A stretch of 64,000 nucleotides of DNA from Ostrinia nubilalis (taxonomy: Eukaryota; Arthropoda; Insecta; Lepidoptera; Crambidae), in assembly GCF_963855985.1 (NCBI RefSeq), contig NC_087099.1, forward strand, positions 14,476,001-14,540,000, given 5' to 3'. Shown here piece after piece: positions 30,812-43,118 of the stretch (the stretch's first letter is position 1; the number at the start of each line of letters is the position of its first letter). A program made the translations under genes and the position numbers. The notes under the pieces were generated by a model. The model worked only from the letters and a program-made list of their open reading frames with translations, was not told the DNA's origin and ran no database searches.

Positions 30812-31517
30812 TTTGCCTTACAGCGTTCACAATTTTAGAACACAAATGAAACTACTGGCAATGTGTGACATGACACCAGTTACTTAAAGTTTATTAAAAT
30901 AGAAAATTAAAGATTTATAGTCATCAAGCTTTACAGACACACCACAGGGAAATTGATTGTGTATTACTAGTGATGTGCCGTCATGCCGTGTCAGGATGAT
31001 TCGAGTACATATTTCGAATATTGATGAATCGATAAAAAAAAAAAAACAAAAATTGTTTGTGTTTACAGTTTATTTTTGGCTTTTTAAAAGCGTGTTTTTT
31101 GTATGAAGTTTCAACGGATTCTATTTTCGATCGATCAAAAAATGCCTCTTGTCCAGACCCACTGGAATCTTCTTAACTGGAATATCCAAATTCTATAAGA
31201 TAAGAGGTTGTCGTCTCGAGTTCTGCTGACTCGATTCTATAATTATTCGGTTACTAAAAATAGACCACTCTCATCACTAGTACTAACCATCGACTATAGA
31301 CGACCTTGTTGTCATCATCTGTCAAACCATAGACAAATTGACAGTTTACTTTTTAAAAACAAAGAGGCAAAGATTTCAATTGGACGTCTCAAAAAAAAAA
31401 AATGGACTGGATGGTATTATACAAGATGGTTCAAAACCTCGATGTATCCGAAATACTCATATACATACTCCGTTTAATATGTTTAGAAGATTTTTTGCTG
31501 GATCAATATAAAAAAAC
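30812..31517. other. SF3A1 5' flank
   Basis: Presumed 5' UTR and promoter of SF3A1. AT-rich, with no TATA box or initiator that I would defend. The LINE at 31530 inserted about 720 bp upstream of the start codon, in the opposite orientation. Confidence 0.35.
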
Positions 31518-31529
31518 ATAACTTGTAGA
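31518..31529. repeat. Target-site duplication, left
   Basis: ataacttgtaga, repeated at 41106-41117 right after the poly(A) tail of the LINE. Confidence 0.85.
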
Positions 31530-31734
31530 GATTTTTTTTTTTTTGGAAAGCGCGGGAAACGTCGGGCGGTGTAGACGTCTTTCTACGGTTTTATTATTTT
31601 TTGTTAGAATTAATAACTAAAAAGGATCAGTAAAGTAGTGTAGTGTATTTGTTTTAAGTGTATTGTATTTATTTTATAGTTTGTGTACTATTTCATCGGG
31701 CAACTGGTAAGTTGTTCTTTTCTTAATTGGTCCG

Positions 31735-33248
31735 ATGGACGTCTCTGATGATCCTGGGGGAGGCATCCCCCAGGCTTCTAACTTTGTAACTATCTCGTCT
31801 GATAATGTAAACTTGGTAAGCGAAAGCTCTTTTGTGGATACGGACGGTTCTGAATGCAATGTTAATAGTAAACGAAAACGAACTCATGCTCCTCGAAAAC
31901 TTTGTAAGCATTGCAATAAAAAAAGGAGACACCATAATAAACAAGGCGTAATAAATGAAAACGATTGTCAATGCGAAAATTCATCGGACAAGTTACTTTT
32001 AAATTCTAAATCCGCTTTGAATTCTACCCTGAATATCAACCCTTCAGTACCAAATTCAGCTAGTGTTTCTGAAGAGAATTCTTTACGACAACCTATTGGT
32101 AGGCAGTCATATCTAGCGTCGGATTTGTCACCATACGTAATACACGTGCAAAAAGAGATAACTTCTCCAAATGATAATGCTACTGTACACCCTGTCTCAT
32201 TTGGCCATTTTTTAAAAAAGAATTCAATTCACAATGTTATCAATGGAAGCCTGAAAAAAATTGGTAGGAATAGATTGTCTATTGCTTTCTCAACTCATGA
32301 AGCTGCCAATGCATTTTTGAATAACAAGTTATTAACTCTAAATAAGTACAAAGCTTTCATGAGGAAATTATTGAGAACATGTCTGTTCCAATTGGATGTG
32401 GCAGCATTCTGAAAGTAAGGCGTTTAAAAAGAAAGAATGTAAACAATGGTAAATCAGAATTTGTTCCAATTGAAACAGTAGTTGTAACCTTTGATGGACA
32501 AGTCTTACCCAAAAGAATATTTATGTGCTTCACTTCTTTACCGGTGGAGTTGTACATATTCCCCACCATCCAATGCTTTCAGTGCTGCAGATACGGTCAT
32601 ATCAAAAGTCAATGTAGGTCTACTCCTCGTTGCTTCAGGTGTGGTCAAAGTCATTCCGGGGATAACTGTTCTGTTCATGAAGATGATCTTGTGTGTGTTT
32701 TATGTTCTGGTTCGCATTTTGCTACCAGCAAAAAGTGTCCAGAATTTCTGAGGCAGCGAAATATTAAGGAAACTATGGCGAAAGATTGTTTGACTTATGC
32801 TGAAGCAATGAAATTACACCCTCCGGCTACTAAATCTTATGCTGATGTATTAACTTCTTCTCCACCTCCTCCAAGCCCAAATAAAAGAAATATTGGATTT
32901 AATAAAAACAACATGAGTACCAGTAGTTCATACAAAAAGACCATATTTTTAAAACCAAAAGATCCCCCCAAATTTAATAAAGGGTATGATCGGGCCAGTC
33001 ATGAGGCCCTGATTAAGGACTTTAATTCACCATTTTCCCCATCTCAAAGTATTCTTGTAAACAATAACAAAAATGATTCTTTGTCCGAAATGTCTATTAA
33101 AGAACTGCTCATTACTCTTCTTCATTCTTTGTCCCAGTCTAATTATTTATCCTCACCGTCCAACGTTGCCCCTTCTAATAAGAATACCTCAGAAGTAATT
33201 GACTGTAATAATGGACCAGTTGTCCATAATACAGTGGAACTGCCGTAG
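31735..33248 (+). pseudogene. LINE ORF1, gag-like nucleic-acid-binding protein, frameshifted
   Basis: The first frame opens MDVSDDPGGGIPQASNF at 31735 and stops at 32412. The second frame, open from before 32379 to 33248, continues the homologous protein, so a frameshift lies near 32340-32380. The second part holds CFQCCRYGHIKSQC, CFRCGQSHSGDNC and a third C..C....H....C knuckle, then a Ser/Pro/Asn-rich tail. Its end overlaps the ORF2 start at 33211. The family role is RNA chaperone in the RNP. Confidence 0.82.
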
Positions 33249-34300
33249 TATTACTAACAAGAAAAGCGATTTACTGTTTTTAATTAATAAGTTTAAATCT
33301 TCTATACTTGCTCTTCAGGAGACGTGGCTTCGGCCGGACTCCTTATTTAAAGTCTCTGGATTCTCTACAGTTAGAGAAGACAGAGCTGATAATTATGGTG
33401 GTGTAGCACTGCTCATCCATGACTCTCTTTCTTTTTCTGTTATCCAAATTCCTCATCATAATGCTGATTTTTCTATTGTAGCTGTTAGTATAAATAATAT
33501 TACTTATGTATCTATATATATCCCTCACCCATCATCCTTAATTTATGATGAAGTAGTTAATTTAATTCATAGTTTTCCTAAACCCATAATTATACTTGGT
33601 GATTTTAATGCCCAGCACCAGGCATGGGGGAGTTCTAATTCTAATCATTATGGCAGTAGAATTTTAGATTTAATTGATTCCGAAAATTTATGTATTCTTA
33701 ACTCTGGCCTCCCAACTCGTAGAACTCCACCTCATGAGGGTGTGAGTGCCCCAGATATTTCTATATGTTCACCTAGTTTAGCATCATGTTTGACTTGGAC
33801 TACACTTACTTCTTCTTATGGTAGTGATCATTTCCCCATATTCATAACATTTCCATCTGTACCCAACAAATCTATTTTTAGGAGCCCACCTCGCATGAAA
33901 TTTAAATTAGGCAATGTCAACTGGCAATTATATAAAGAGAAAGTTGAGCGAAGCATTGCTTCCCTCCCTGTAGTAGGGGAGAGGAACCAGCCGATGTGTG
34001 CTGAGGCACTGGCCACCCTTCTGTTGGAGACAGCAGAGGAGGTGTTTCCAGTGAAAGGCCATCACAACAGTAAAATCCCTTCTCCCCCATGGTGGGATAG
34101 TGATTGCACAGCTGCCATTAAAAAAAGAAAAGAGGCTGAGAAGAGATATAGTGAAAACACCACAGATGAGAATTATAACTTGTTATCTGAAGCCATAACC
34201 AGTACACGTAAACTGTTGAAAAGTAAAAAGTGGGAAGGTTGGAGAAGTTTCTGTTCTTCCATCTCTCCTAATACTCCTCCTTCTATAGTATGGGCAAATA

Positions 34301-35405
34301 CAGTGTGAGTCACGTTAAAGTGTACATATGAAAATAGATGAAACTAGACCTATTTTTATCGACAAAAAAGAGGTCAAAAATTTTTTGAGATTTTTTTTTT
34401 ATTTTTTATCGAATTTTTTTTTCTTCCAATTACTTATTGTAAAGAAAACGTAATAACTTTTAAACTAAGCGGTAAATCCTGATAAAATAAAAACAGTAAT
34501 AATGCTAAATAACAGGCGATACTGAAAAAATACATAAAATACCCAGAAAATGCCAACAAATAATAAAAAATGATACTTTTTGAAAAAAATCTGCTTAAAA
34601 ATTCGTATTTTTTTGGTTATTTGATAAATTTCTCCAAAAAATGCCCCTATAACCGGTGGTTTTTATTACTTTGTATTATTCTCTATCGTATTACCTTCGT
34701 AAAACCAAAAATCGCATGTCTCTATCCCTATCACAACGTTTGCAATGATTGTTTGAACTAAGCCTCTCCGGGCGCGCCATTCAACGCTTCGTTAAGAACG
34801 AAACTGAAAATGGCTCTAGATTTATAAATTTGATAAAGACAAGTTAGATTTCAAATAAAAACAAAAGATTTCGAAGTAAAATAAGAATTTTAGTTAAAAT
34901 TAAAATTGTCTCTACCTGTAGCGGAGAATAATGTTGTGGCAGGCCTTTGTTCAAACGATCATAGCAAATGTTGTGATAGGGATAGAGACATGCAATTTTT
35001 GGTTTTACAAAGATAATACGATAGAGAATAATACAAAGTAATAAAAACCACCTGTTATAGGGGCATTTTTTTGAGAAATTTATCAAATAACCAAAAAAAT
35101 ACGAATTTTTAAGCAGATTTTTTTCAAAAAGTATCATTTTTTATTATTTGTTGGCATTTTCTGGGTATTTTATGTATTTTTTCAGTATCGACTGTTATTT
35201 AGCATTATTACTGTTTTTATTTTATCAGGATATACCGCTTAGTTTAAAAGTTATTACGTTTTCTTTACAATAAGTAATTGAAAGAAAAAAAATTCTATAA
35301 AAAATTTAAAAAAAATCTCAAAAAAATTTTGACCTCTTTTTTGTCGATAAAAATAGGTCTAGTTTTATCTATTTTCATATGTACACTTTAACGTGACTCA
35401 CACTG
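34301..35405. mobile_element. TA-flanked long inverted-repeat element inside the LINE endonuclease/RT junction
   Basis: Arms of roughly 450-500 bp: cagtgtgagtcacgttaaag... pairs with ...ctttaacgtgactcacactg, and both arms encode the mirrored open frame MILFEKNLLKNSYFFGYL. TA flanks both ends. The centre is short and carries no transposase. Confidence 0.85.
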
Positions 35406-36547
35406 TATAAGAAGATTCAGATCTGTTTTCAAAAATTCCACTTCTCCTCATCTCCCAGAACAGGTAGCAGAAAACTTCTTAGATAAGTTGGCCCCTCCTT
35501 CAGTACCTTTATATAACATAGTGCCTGTTACCTCACTCTCAACTTTTAGAACTGGTCTTTCAGCCCCATTTGATCTTGCCGAACTAAAAGGTGTTCTTTC
35601 ATCCGTAAAAGATTCGTCACCCGGTTGTGATGGTATTCCGTATTCTTTTCTCTCTCATTTAAGTGATACTAGTCTGGTATACTACTTAACCCTTATTAAT
35701 TCCATTATGATCAATGGCTTTGTCCCTCCATCCTGGAAGTCTCAGGACATTATTCCAATCTTGAAGCCTAATAAACCCTCAGATGATGCCGCCTCATATA
35801 GACCTATTGCTCTCTCATCAGTTCTTATTAAAGTAGCAGAGCACTTGATTAAAAATAGGCTAGAATGGTTCATTGAAAGCAAAGGATTATTAAGCGATAC
35901 TCAGTATGGGTTCAGAAAAGGCAGTAGTACCTCTGACAGTTTGGGAATTTTCACTTGTGATATCCGCTTAGCATTTTCTAAGAACAAATCTCTACTTGCA
36001 GCCTTTTTAGACATAACAGCAGCTTATGATAATGTGTTATTACCTATTCTTAAAGATAAACTTATTTTGCTTAATGTTCCTCTAATATTAGTAAATTTCA
36101 TTATGAACATACTATCTGAGCGATTTATTAATGTTTCAAGTGGCGAATCGACTAGAACCAGATCAATCTGGCGAGGCTTGCCTCAAGGATCAGTTTTAAG
36201 TCCTTTATTATTTAACATTTACTCTTATGACTTAGAATCATCTTTACACAACAAAGTTAATATTTTACAATATGCAGACGATCTTGTTATGTATAGTTCT
36301 GGTTCAAATATTCAAAATTTGTGTGAGTCTCTGTCTACCACTCTAAACGTCTTAAAGTCGTGGTTAGATAAAAATGGCTTAAATCTGTCAGTAAATAAGA
36401 GCTCAATAGTCCTATTCTCCAGGATGCGATGTCCACCGCCTATTTCTGTACATTATGATAATTTGGTTATTCCTGTTCATAATGAGGCTAAGTTTCTAGG
36501 TCTAATCCTGGATTCAAAGTTAACCGGTTTACCTCATTTGTACTATA

Positions 36548-38291
36548 TAAGGTGTTATTTTTTGTACTGATCATACTTTACCAACGCATCTAATAAAATC
36601 ATACAAATACAACCCAAGTGTTTTTAAAAAAAAATTCAGGCTAGTTTTCGAGTAAAACGACAAAGAATGTTTCGAAAAAAATAAAAAATAAATCATCCTT
36701 TGAGCGCGGTGAGTATTCGTTTGTACGCACTATCGTAGTAGCCGGCCGAGGGCAACGACCACTGCCACGTGCCGCGCCGCGTGAGTCGGCCATATTGATA
36801 TCGCTCGCTGCTTTGCATGCCAGTCGCTCCGCGCCCACAGCCCGCGCCGAGCCGCCGATCGGCATGCGGGAGCGCAACAACATAAATAATCGTCCCAGTC
36901 CGTCCAATGCGCCCAAACGTATTGCAGTGTATGTGTGATTTATTACAATGCCGCGCTTGATCAATAACAAAACGCAGGTGAAATTATGTTTCGGGCACAC
37001 TAACTGGCCGACGAGAAACATTGACGAGTCGAAAACCTTCATACCTTGCTTGTTTGGAGCCGCGCAGCGCTTCAGGGAGCGCAGCCGTATCCTGACTTGA
37101 CGAGATTCCGTGCGCTTCGAGGACGAAGTTCTGGATTTCAATTTCAATCACCGGCACAGTGCTGGCGGTACCCAGATGCGAGCGCCGCAGACGGCGGCTT
37201 TTGCGTAAAAATACGGAATGCCTTATCAAGGAGTTGTTGCCAGAGGGCCACGACCGCGACCTAGTTCTATCGATGGTTATTGCGGAAGTCTACCTAGGTA
37301 CATACCTACAGTGTGATTTGGACAGATGAGTGCTTGTTTACGCGAAAGGGACTTTTTCCGTAAAAAAGTTAGTGCGCGAATTGTGAATACAACATCCGAC
37401 GTGGTGTCTAGTGAACAGCAAGCAAGTGTGCAGCCCGAAAGCATTACCTCAATTCGATCGTGGCTAGATTAGACAGTGCAAGACAGTGTTTACGTGAACA
37501 TTCAACAAAGGCTTGACGTTCAAAATGTATTGTGATTAGTGTAATAATAACCTAGGAACTTTAAATAACAACATTCAAAATAGGTAAATGTGTGAATAAG
37601 TAAAATCAATAAATCTAAAGTGTGATGGCAAATCATAATTTAGGAATTAAAACCAGGAAAATTGATCAGTGAGTTTTATTTACAACACCTATTTTCATAT
37701 TCAATATTAGGGTGCATTTCCACTGAAGCGAAGCGAAGTAGTACTAGGTATGTACCTATCAATTTTTTTATTACGTCTCTAAATAAATTGCGTAGGCATT
37801 ACGAAACCGTAGATATTGAATTCCAATTTCTATCCTTTTTTAAATTTCTAGTTTAACGCGGATGATTCGCCTCGGTTCGTTGGAAAAGTCCCCCGCTATT
37901 ACACTAATGAAAATACACTTATTTACCTACTTATGTAGCTAGATTTTGTTTCTCCCAGCGCGTAGTACCTATTAACATGACGTAACATCGTACATACTCA
38001 CGAGTGATAATTTTTGGTAACGTAGGTTTAGTGTAATCTAACCTATATGTGTGTGAACGTTGAATGAATGCGCGCGGCCATTGTTCGTACTCGTATGAAT
38101 GAAATGAGTAAAGAAAGAGAGAGAGGCAGTGAGTGAAGACAGGATGGTTGTAAAAATAATATCTTTTTTTTGTTAGGAAAAGTAAAAACAAAAACTAGCC
38201 TGAATTTTTTTTTAAAAACACTTGGGTTGTATTTGTATGATTTTATTAGATGCGTTGGTAAAGTATGATCAGTACAAAAAATAACACCTTA
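36548..38291. mobile_element. TA-flanked element with about 100-bp inverted ends and a GC-rich interior
   Basis: taaggtgttattttttgtac...caggctagttttcg at the left is mirrored at 38190-38291. TA flanks both sides, and removal restores the LINE frame. The interior (about 36700-37300) is unusually GC-rich with CpG-dense text (gagtcggccatattgatatc, cggcatgcgggagcgcaac) and looks like captured promoter or 5' UTR sequence; no transposase is found. Confidence 0.78.
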
Positions 38292-39361
38292 TATACTAGC
38301 TAGGTGCGAAAAGCTTTTGAATATCTTAAGATGCTTATCGGGAGTATGGTGGGGTGCTCATCCTTATAGTATGAAACTTGTGTATAACGCTATTATTCGA
38401 AGTGTTTTAGATTATGGGTCTTTTTTTTTGGAACCTTGTAGCATTGTGGGTTTGCGCAAACTTGACACTGTTCAATCTAAAGCCCTTCGTATTGTCACGG
38501 GTGCAATGCGGTCTAGTCCTAATAATGCGGTCCAAATTGAATGTGTTGAGCCTCCCCTTAGTCTTCGAAGACAATTCTTAAGTGATAAATATCTATTTCG
38601 TGCATTTCAATTTCTTAATCATCCTCTCTATTCTAAGTTACAAGATTTGTCGGAATACGTAGACTCTGTACCTTATTGGACTCATAAAACTCCACCATGC
38701 CTTGTCATAAGTTTTCGTAAATATATTTATTTACAAGCTCCTAGTCATAGATCTGCATACTTACCTGTGTTCTGCTCCAATTATGAATCTCTAATTCTCT
38801 CTCCTGACATTTATTTCGACCTGGATATTCCAAAATATGGTAGTTCTGCTTTCTCTTCTTTTAACCTTGTTTTAGAATCTAATGGCTGGCAAGATTGGCA
38901 CCATATTTATTGTGACGCATCGAAACATTCATTTGATGGTAACGTGGGCGTGGGTGTCTTTCATTATCAGTACAAAATAAATCAAAAAAAGATGTTCCCC
39001 CCTGAGACGTCAGTATTTACGGGAGAATGCTTTGGTTTATTCAAATCGTTAGAATATATATTACTCATGAAACTTAAAAAGTCCATAATTTTTTCAGACT
39101 CAAAAAGTGCATTACAAGCTTTGGCTAAATTCCCTCTTAAAGCTAAAATTAATTTCCCAGTAATTATTGATAGTAGAATTTTACTTCACAAATGCCAACT
39201 GAATGGTTTCCAGGTAATTTTTGCCTGGATCCCCTCTCACAGTAATATTCCAGGTAACGAAATAGCAGATAAAATGGCAAATGAAGCAGTGCAGTGTGGA
39301 GATATATTCCCATATAAAAACTTCTCCCATGATTTAGCTACTCTTCCTAAATCCTATAGTA

Positions 39362-40490
39362 CGAGAGCCCACGACCAAAATTTTTGTCTCATAGCAATAC
39401 GGCCAAAACCGCATCAAATCGATAGATACGATTATCCTGAACTCGAAAATACCAATATCAGACATTTTCCGCGTAGCGTTTGATCTGACCGAATTTTCAA
39501 AATTGTCAAAGAATTTTACCGAACTGCATCATAGCAATATGTCTGATTTGCAGACTGTAGTTGAATGATAGTTCTGAGATACCGGAAACATATTTTTCAG
39601 ACGTTAGTGGTGTAGCGCAAACCCGTAAAATCACTTAAAAAAATTAAAAATGAGACAAATAAAATGTCTCATAGCAATACGTCTGAAAATATTTTTTATT
39701 AGTAAATTTTGGTTATTTGATGAGAACAAAACAATTTTCAGACGAAAATGTGAACGCATTAAATTTTGAGACCGTTTTGAAAATGTTAACAATTTTTACC
39801 GATCGGTATCATAGCAATATGTCTGAAAATTGTTGGACATGATAAAATAAGTTGTCCACATGTGCAAAAAATTTATATCAGACAAATTAAGTGTAGCACC
39901 TTCTCTATCAGACAACTTTTCGATATCATTTAAAAATCGTATTGAGGCATCTTGAATTTTCTGTTACAAACTAATGAATATGTTGCGACCCTGAATTTAT
40001 TAGATGATAATTAACAAAGAATTTACCCGAAACCGTAACATTGAAGTTGAAGGACTGAAATAAATCGCACAAAAGGAAACTGGGATGAAGTTGAATGCTA
40101 CACTTAAAGTGTCTGAAAACAGGTTTTTGGTAATCATGGCAGCAATACGAAAAGTTGAAAAAAAAATTTATCCGTATTGCTATGATACAGGTCGGCTAAA
40201 TTTGTTGACATTTTCAAAAATGCGCTCAGGTTATATGCTACGCGCAAAATGTCTGAAAACAAACTTTTTCGTAATACAATTATAAAATCTATGTACATTT
40301 TCACTATCAGACGTATTGCTATAATACCGACTGTCTTTTTTTTTTGACACAGCAGAAATGGCCTCCCACGCAGTTGCTACACTTTCGACCGTTACTACAC
40401 ACCTAGTCGGGTTCAGAATCATACAATCTAACGATTTTATAGGGTTTTAGCCGTATTGCTATGAGACATGGTTTTGGTCGTGGGCTCTCG
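39362..40490. mobile_element. TA-flanked inverted-repeat element with dispersed tcatagcaatacgtctga motifs
   Basis: cgagagcccacgaccaaaa...ctcatagcaatacggc at the left pairs with gccgtattgctatgagac...cgtgggctctcg at the right. TA flanks both. The motif catagcaatacgtctga and its complement occur many times inside, mixed in orientation. There is no transposase. Confidence 0.78.
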
Positions 40491-41105
40491 TACTACTATC
40501 TTCGTAAAACTTGGGAAAGTGAATGGAATAGTAGTGACCTGGTTAAAGGGAAGCATTATAAGAGTATACAGCCCAATATCCCGGTTAAACCTTGGTTTTT
40601 CAGAACGACGCTCGATAAGACTGCCACCTCTATTCTCATTCGCATGCGGTTAGGGCATACATGTACACCAGCTCATTTAGCTAGACTTAAAATAATTGAT
40701 AGTAATTTATGCGATTGTGGCTCTGAAGTAGGTGATATTAATCACATCCTGTTTTCCTGTCCGAAGTATGATCGCTCATTTTTTATGTCCTCATTGTTAA
40801 CCCTCCGTGTCCCTTTTCCCACTTGTATTAATACCCTTTTATGCACAAACGATCAAGATATTTATAAATGTATCTCCTTATTCCTATCTAAAAATGATAT
40901 AAAGGTTTAGTTTTTGTACCTCATATATATGTTTTATATTATAATATTTTTAATATCTTATTACATCTACCTACCTACCTATATTGATCCTATCCTTTTT
41001 TTTTCCGAAATTCCGATATTTCCTACATTTTCGTTTCCCTACCTTTGTCGTGGCAAATGCACAAGCCGTGCGAGCCAATAAAAAAAAAAAAAAAAAAAAA
41101 AAAAA

Positions 41106-41117
41106 ATAACTTGTAGA
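41106..41117. repeat. Target-site duplication, right
   Basis: ataacttgtaga, identical to 31518-31529. Confidence 0.85.
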
Positions 41118-41167
41118 ATATTATTATCTTGTTTGTTAGGTAATTTAATAACAGGTACATAACACAA

Positions 41168-41425
41168 TTAATACGTCACGATAAACTTAGTATTTTCATC
41201 AAGGGAGACTATGGAGGTGCCATTGTTCCACCCAAGCAGCGTGGTCAGGCTGACGACGGAGCGCACGCCGCAGTCAAAGTACACTGCCACCAGCACCGTC
41301 ATCAAGTACGTAGCCAGCCACAGGAGCAACGCCAGCACCAGCAACCACAGAGTGGTGCTCGCTCGCCAGTCGTCGCCTATGCTCCATCTTCGCCGAGGCA
41401 AGTCTTCAACGTCGTTTATATCTGC
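41168..41425 (-). CDS. Possible terminal exon of an unidentified membrane protein
   Basis: After the acceptor ttcacattttag an open frame of 85 codons runs to TAA. It codes ADINDVEDLPRRRWSIGDDW, a single hydrophobic segment WLLVLALLLWLATYLMTVLV, then DCGVRSVVSLTTLLGWNNGT and ENTKFIVTY. The hydrophobic run could be a transmembrane helix, and NNGTS a glycosylation site. I do not recognise the family. Codon use and the clean acceptor suggest a real exon, but I found no upstream partner exon in phase. Its 3' UTR would be interrupted by the LINE. Confidence 0.4.
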   Translation of the reverse strand, partial: ADINDVEDLPRRRWSIGDDWRASTTLWLLVLALLLWLATYLMTVLVAVYFDCGVRSVVSLTTLLGWNNGTSIVSLDENTKFIVTY

Positions 41426-43010
41426 CTAAAATGTGAATACGACTGTAGGTTTAAGACTAAAGAATTTTAAAGCTGGAGAAACATACCCTTTAAGTAATCT
41501 GTATGGAGAATTGCACCCGGAGCACAAATAAATATCATTCCCATTGCAGTATCGTAATTTCATTTTTTGTACAAAAACCAGAACAGTAGGCGGTGACGTT
41601 GTAGAATAAGTAAAGTATGTAAAACGATTGCGTAAGTTATTCGTGCTCAGGGTACAGAGTTGCCTACACACGAGCCACTTTTGACCGATTCAGATAGATA
41701 CCTACGGTGTTACGAAACGATGGTAATGTGAACAAGTGGTTCCTGTTGGTTTTTATAAATCAAAGCTTACATTATTCCCGCAATAAGTGCTTTCTATTTT
41801 GGACCTTATCCTAAACGCTAGGATGCTAAGAGCTATGGACCTTTGACTTATTAAAAACTGCAATGCTACGTACGTAATAAGTATCCTTAGGTTTTTCTTC
41901 TAAAATGTGTGTGGTACTACTGGTACTCATTGTGGACTGATTATATTTTCTCTTACTACAAGATAATTTTAAAAACTATTGATTTAGTTTAAAAATGTCA
42001 AACTGCTGACATGTTGAGTTGTGTTGAGTCTTTCTGAATGTCAGTACCTAGTGCTGAATTAAAAAATTAAGTCCTAGTCTATTATTATAACGGCAAAGGC
42101 TCCAATCCTGTGGCATAAGCTTTCGTTGAGCACTGTTTGGCACAAAAATTCGAAACAATAAATAAAAGAACAATTCTATAAAATAATTACATTTAATTCA
42201 GGCATGGGTTAGTGCTATTTTAAGGCCTTAAAACATGATAACCCCTACAGTCTTAAATTAAAACATGATAATATTAACTAACAATCGATGTAAAAAACAA
42301 TTTATTACAAAAAACAAATTCTAGCCTCACTACTACCAGCTAACGTATTTAATTTTAATTTTAGTTGATTATAGTTATAATAAGTACTTAAATTAATATA
42401 GATGTACATAATTATATAATTTGACCCAAATATTAATTTATTGAACAGGAAGTTGCGTTTGTGAATGATTTCACTTTTATTTATAGGTAATAATGCACGT
42501 GTTGGCTTCTTATATCTTTACATTTTAAAATAATATAAATAAATAACCTGAAAAATAATAATTTATCACTCAAACTTTAAGGCAGAGATTTTCTTCCAAA
42601 TAAACGAATAGGGAGTGCGACAAGGGACTATTTTATGTCCTCGGTTGAATCTACTTTGTATAAAAATCCATTCTTAGGCGCTACAGTGATGTCACTTTAA
42701 TGATATTGTGTAACTTGTTCAAATAACAAAAATACGAATCCAGGATCTGCAATCGTGATTCAATAACAACTCTATAAATAAATTAATTCGTCGGCCAAAA
42801 CCACCGTAATCAGTGAAGATAAGTTATTGAAATCAAAACAAGCGAGTTTTTTTAAGAATGTCAATTATCTTGATAAAAACTGATTGCTCGAAATATTAGC
42901 GCGTTAAAACAGTCTTTACTTGTAATGATAAACGCCTAAAGATGCGAATGACGGTTAGAAAAAAGAACCTGGATCCGTCGACAGTGGCTTAATAATAGTA
43001 ATTAAATATA
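41426..43010. other. Gap between the candidate membrane-protein exon and the Lsd-1 stop codon
   Basis: AT-rich; presumably holds the Lsd-1 3' UTR. Minus-strand AATAAA candidates occur at 42476-42481 and 42437-42442. A minus-strand open stretch (41671-41462) ending near a GTATGT is out of phase with the exon at 41425, so I do not call it. Confidence 0.4.
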
Positions 43011-43118
43011 TCAATTGACTCCATTAATGGCGGCGAGGTCGTCGCGCGCCTCGTACGTGGAGCGCGGGGCGATCTTCTCCCGCTCCTCGTTGCCTGCCAG
43101 AAATACGGCGAGGTGTTC
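43011..43118 (-). CDS. Lsd-1: Lsd-1 exon 9 (terminal)
   Basis: The acceptor is attttgttcaag, phase 0. It codes EHLAVFLAGNEEREKIAPRS, then TYEARDDLAAINGVN and TGA. A short INGV-type C-terminus is shared with fly Lsd-1. Confidence 0.85.
   Translation of the reverse strand, partial: EHLAVFLAGNEEREKIAPRSTYEARDDLAAINGVN

Larger units (their letters stand above)
33211..40910 (+). pseudogene. LINE ORF2: endonuclease, reverse transcriptase, RNase H; split into four pieces
   Basis: Pieces: 33211-34300 (APE-type endonuclease: IIQWNCRSITNKK, LQETWL, ILGDFNAQHQAWGS, SYGSDHFPI), 35408-36547 (reverse transcriptase: SPGCDGIPYSFL, SYRPIALSS, YGFRKGSST, GLPQGSVLSPLLFNIY, YADDLVMY at 36271-36294), 38294-39361 (thumb, then RNase H with DASKHSFDGNVG, TGECFGLFKSLEYI, FSDSKSALQAL and AWIPSHSNIPGNEIADKMA), and 40491-40910 (C-terminal region with RMRLGHTCTPAHL and CDCGSEVGDINHILFSCPKY, a CCHC-like motif). 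The catalytic residues look intact, so the insertions are the main damage. Confidence 0.88.
31530..41105 (+). mobile_element. Full-length RNase H-bearing non-LTR retrotransposon (I-clade-like), nested insertions
   Basis: A LINE of about 5.6 kb (9.6 kb with three insertions) bounded by 12-bp target duplications. It has a 5' UTR, a gag-like ORF1 with three CCHC knuckles, an ORF2 with APE endonuclease, reverse transcriptase and RNase H, and a 3' UTR ending in a run of about 27 A. The gag knuckles plus RNase H favour the I/LOA-type group over Jockey or RTE. It is inactivated by an ORF1 frameshift and by TIR elements at 34301-35405, 36548-38291 and 39362-40490. The clade call is from domain content only. 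Confidence 0.88.

Noticed and set aside
34570..35137. Two mirrored proteins starting MILFEKNLLKNSYFFGYL
   Set aside because: They are the two arms of one inverted-repeat element; AT-rich chance frames with no domain.
41462..41671. Minus-strand stretch with CNGNDIYLCSGC as the exon upstream of 41425
   Set aside because: Its possible donor leaves phase 2, while the exon at 41425 needs phase 0; joining them gives an immediate stop.
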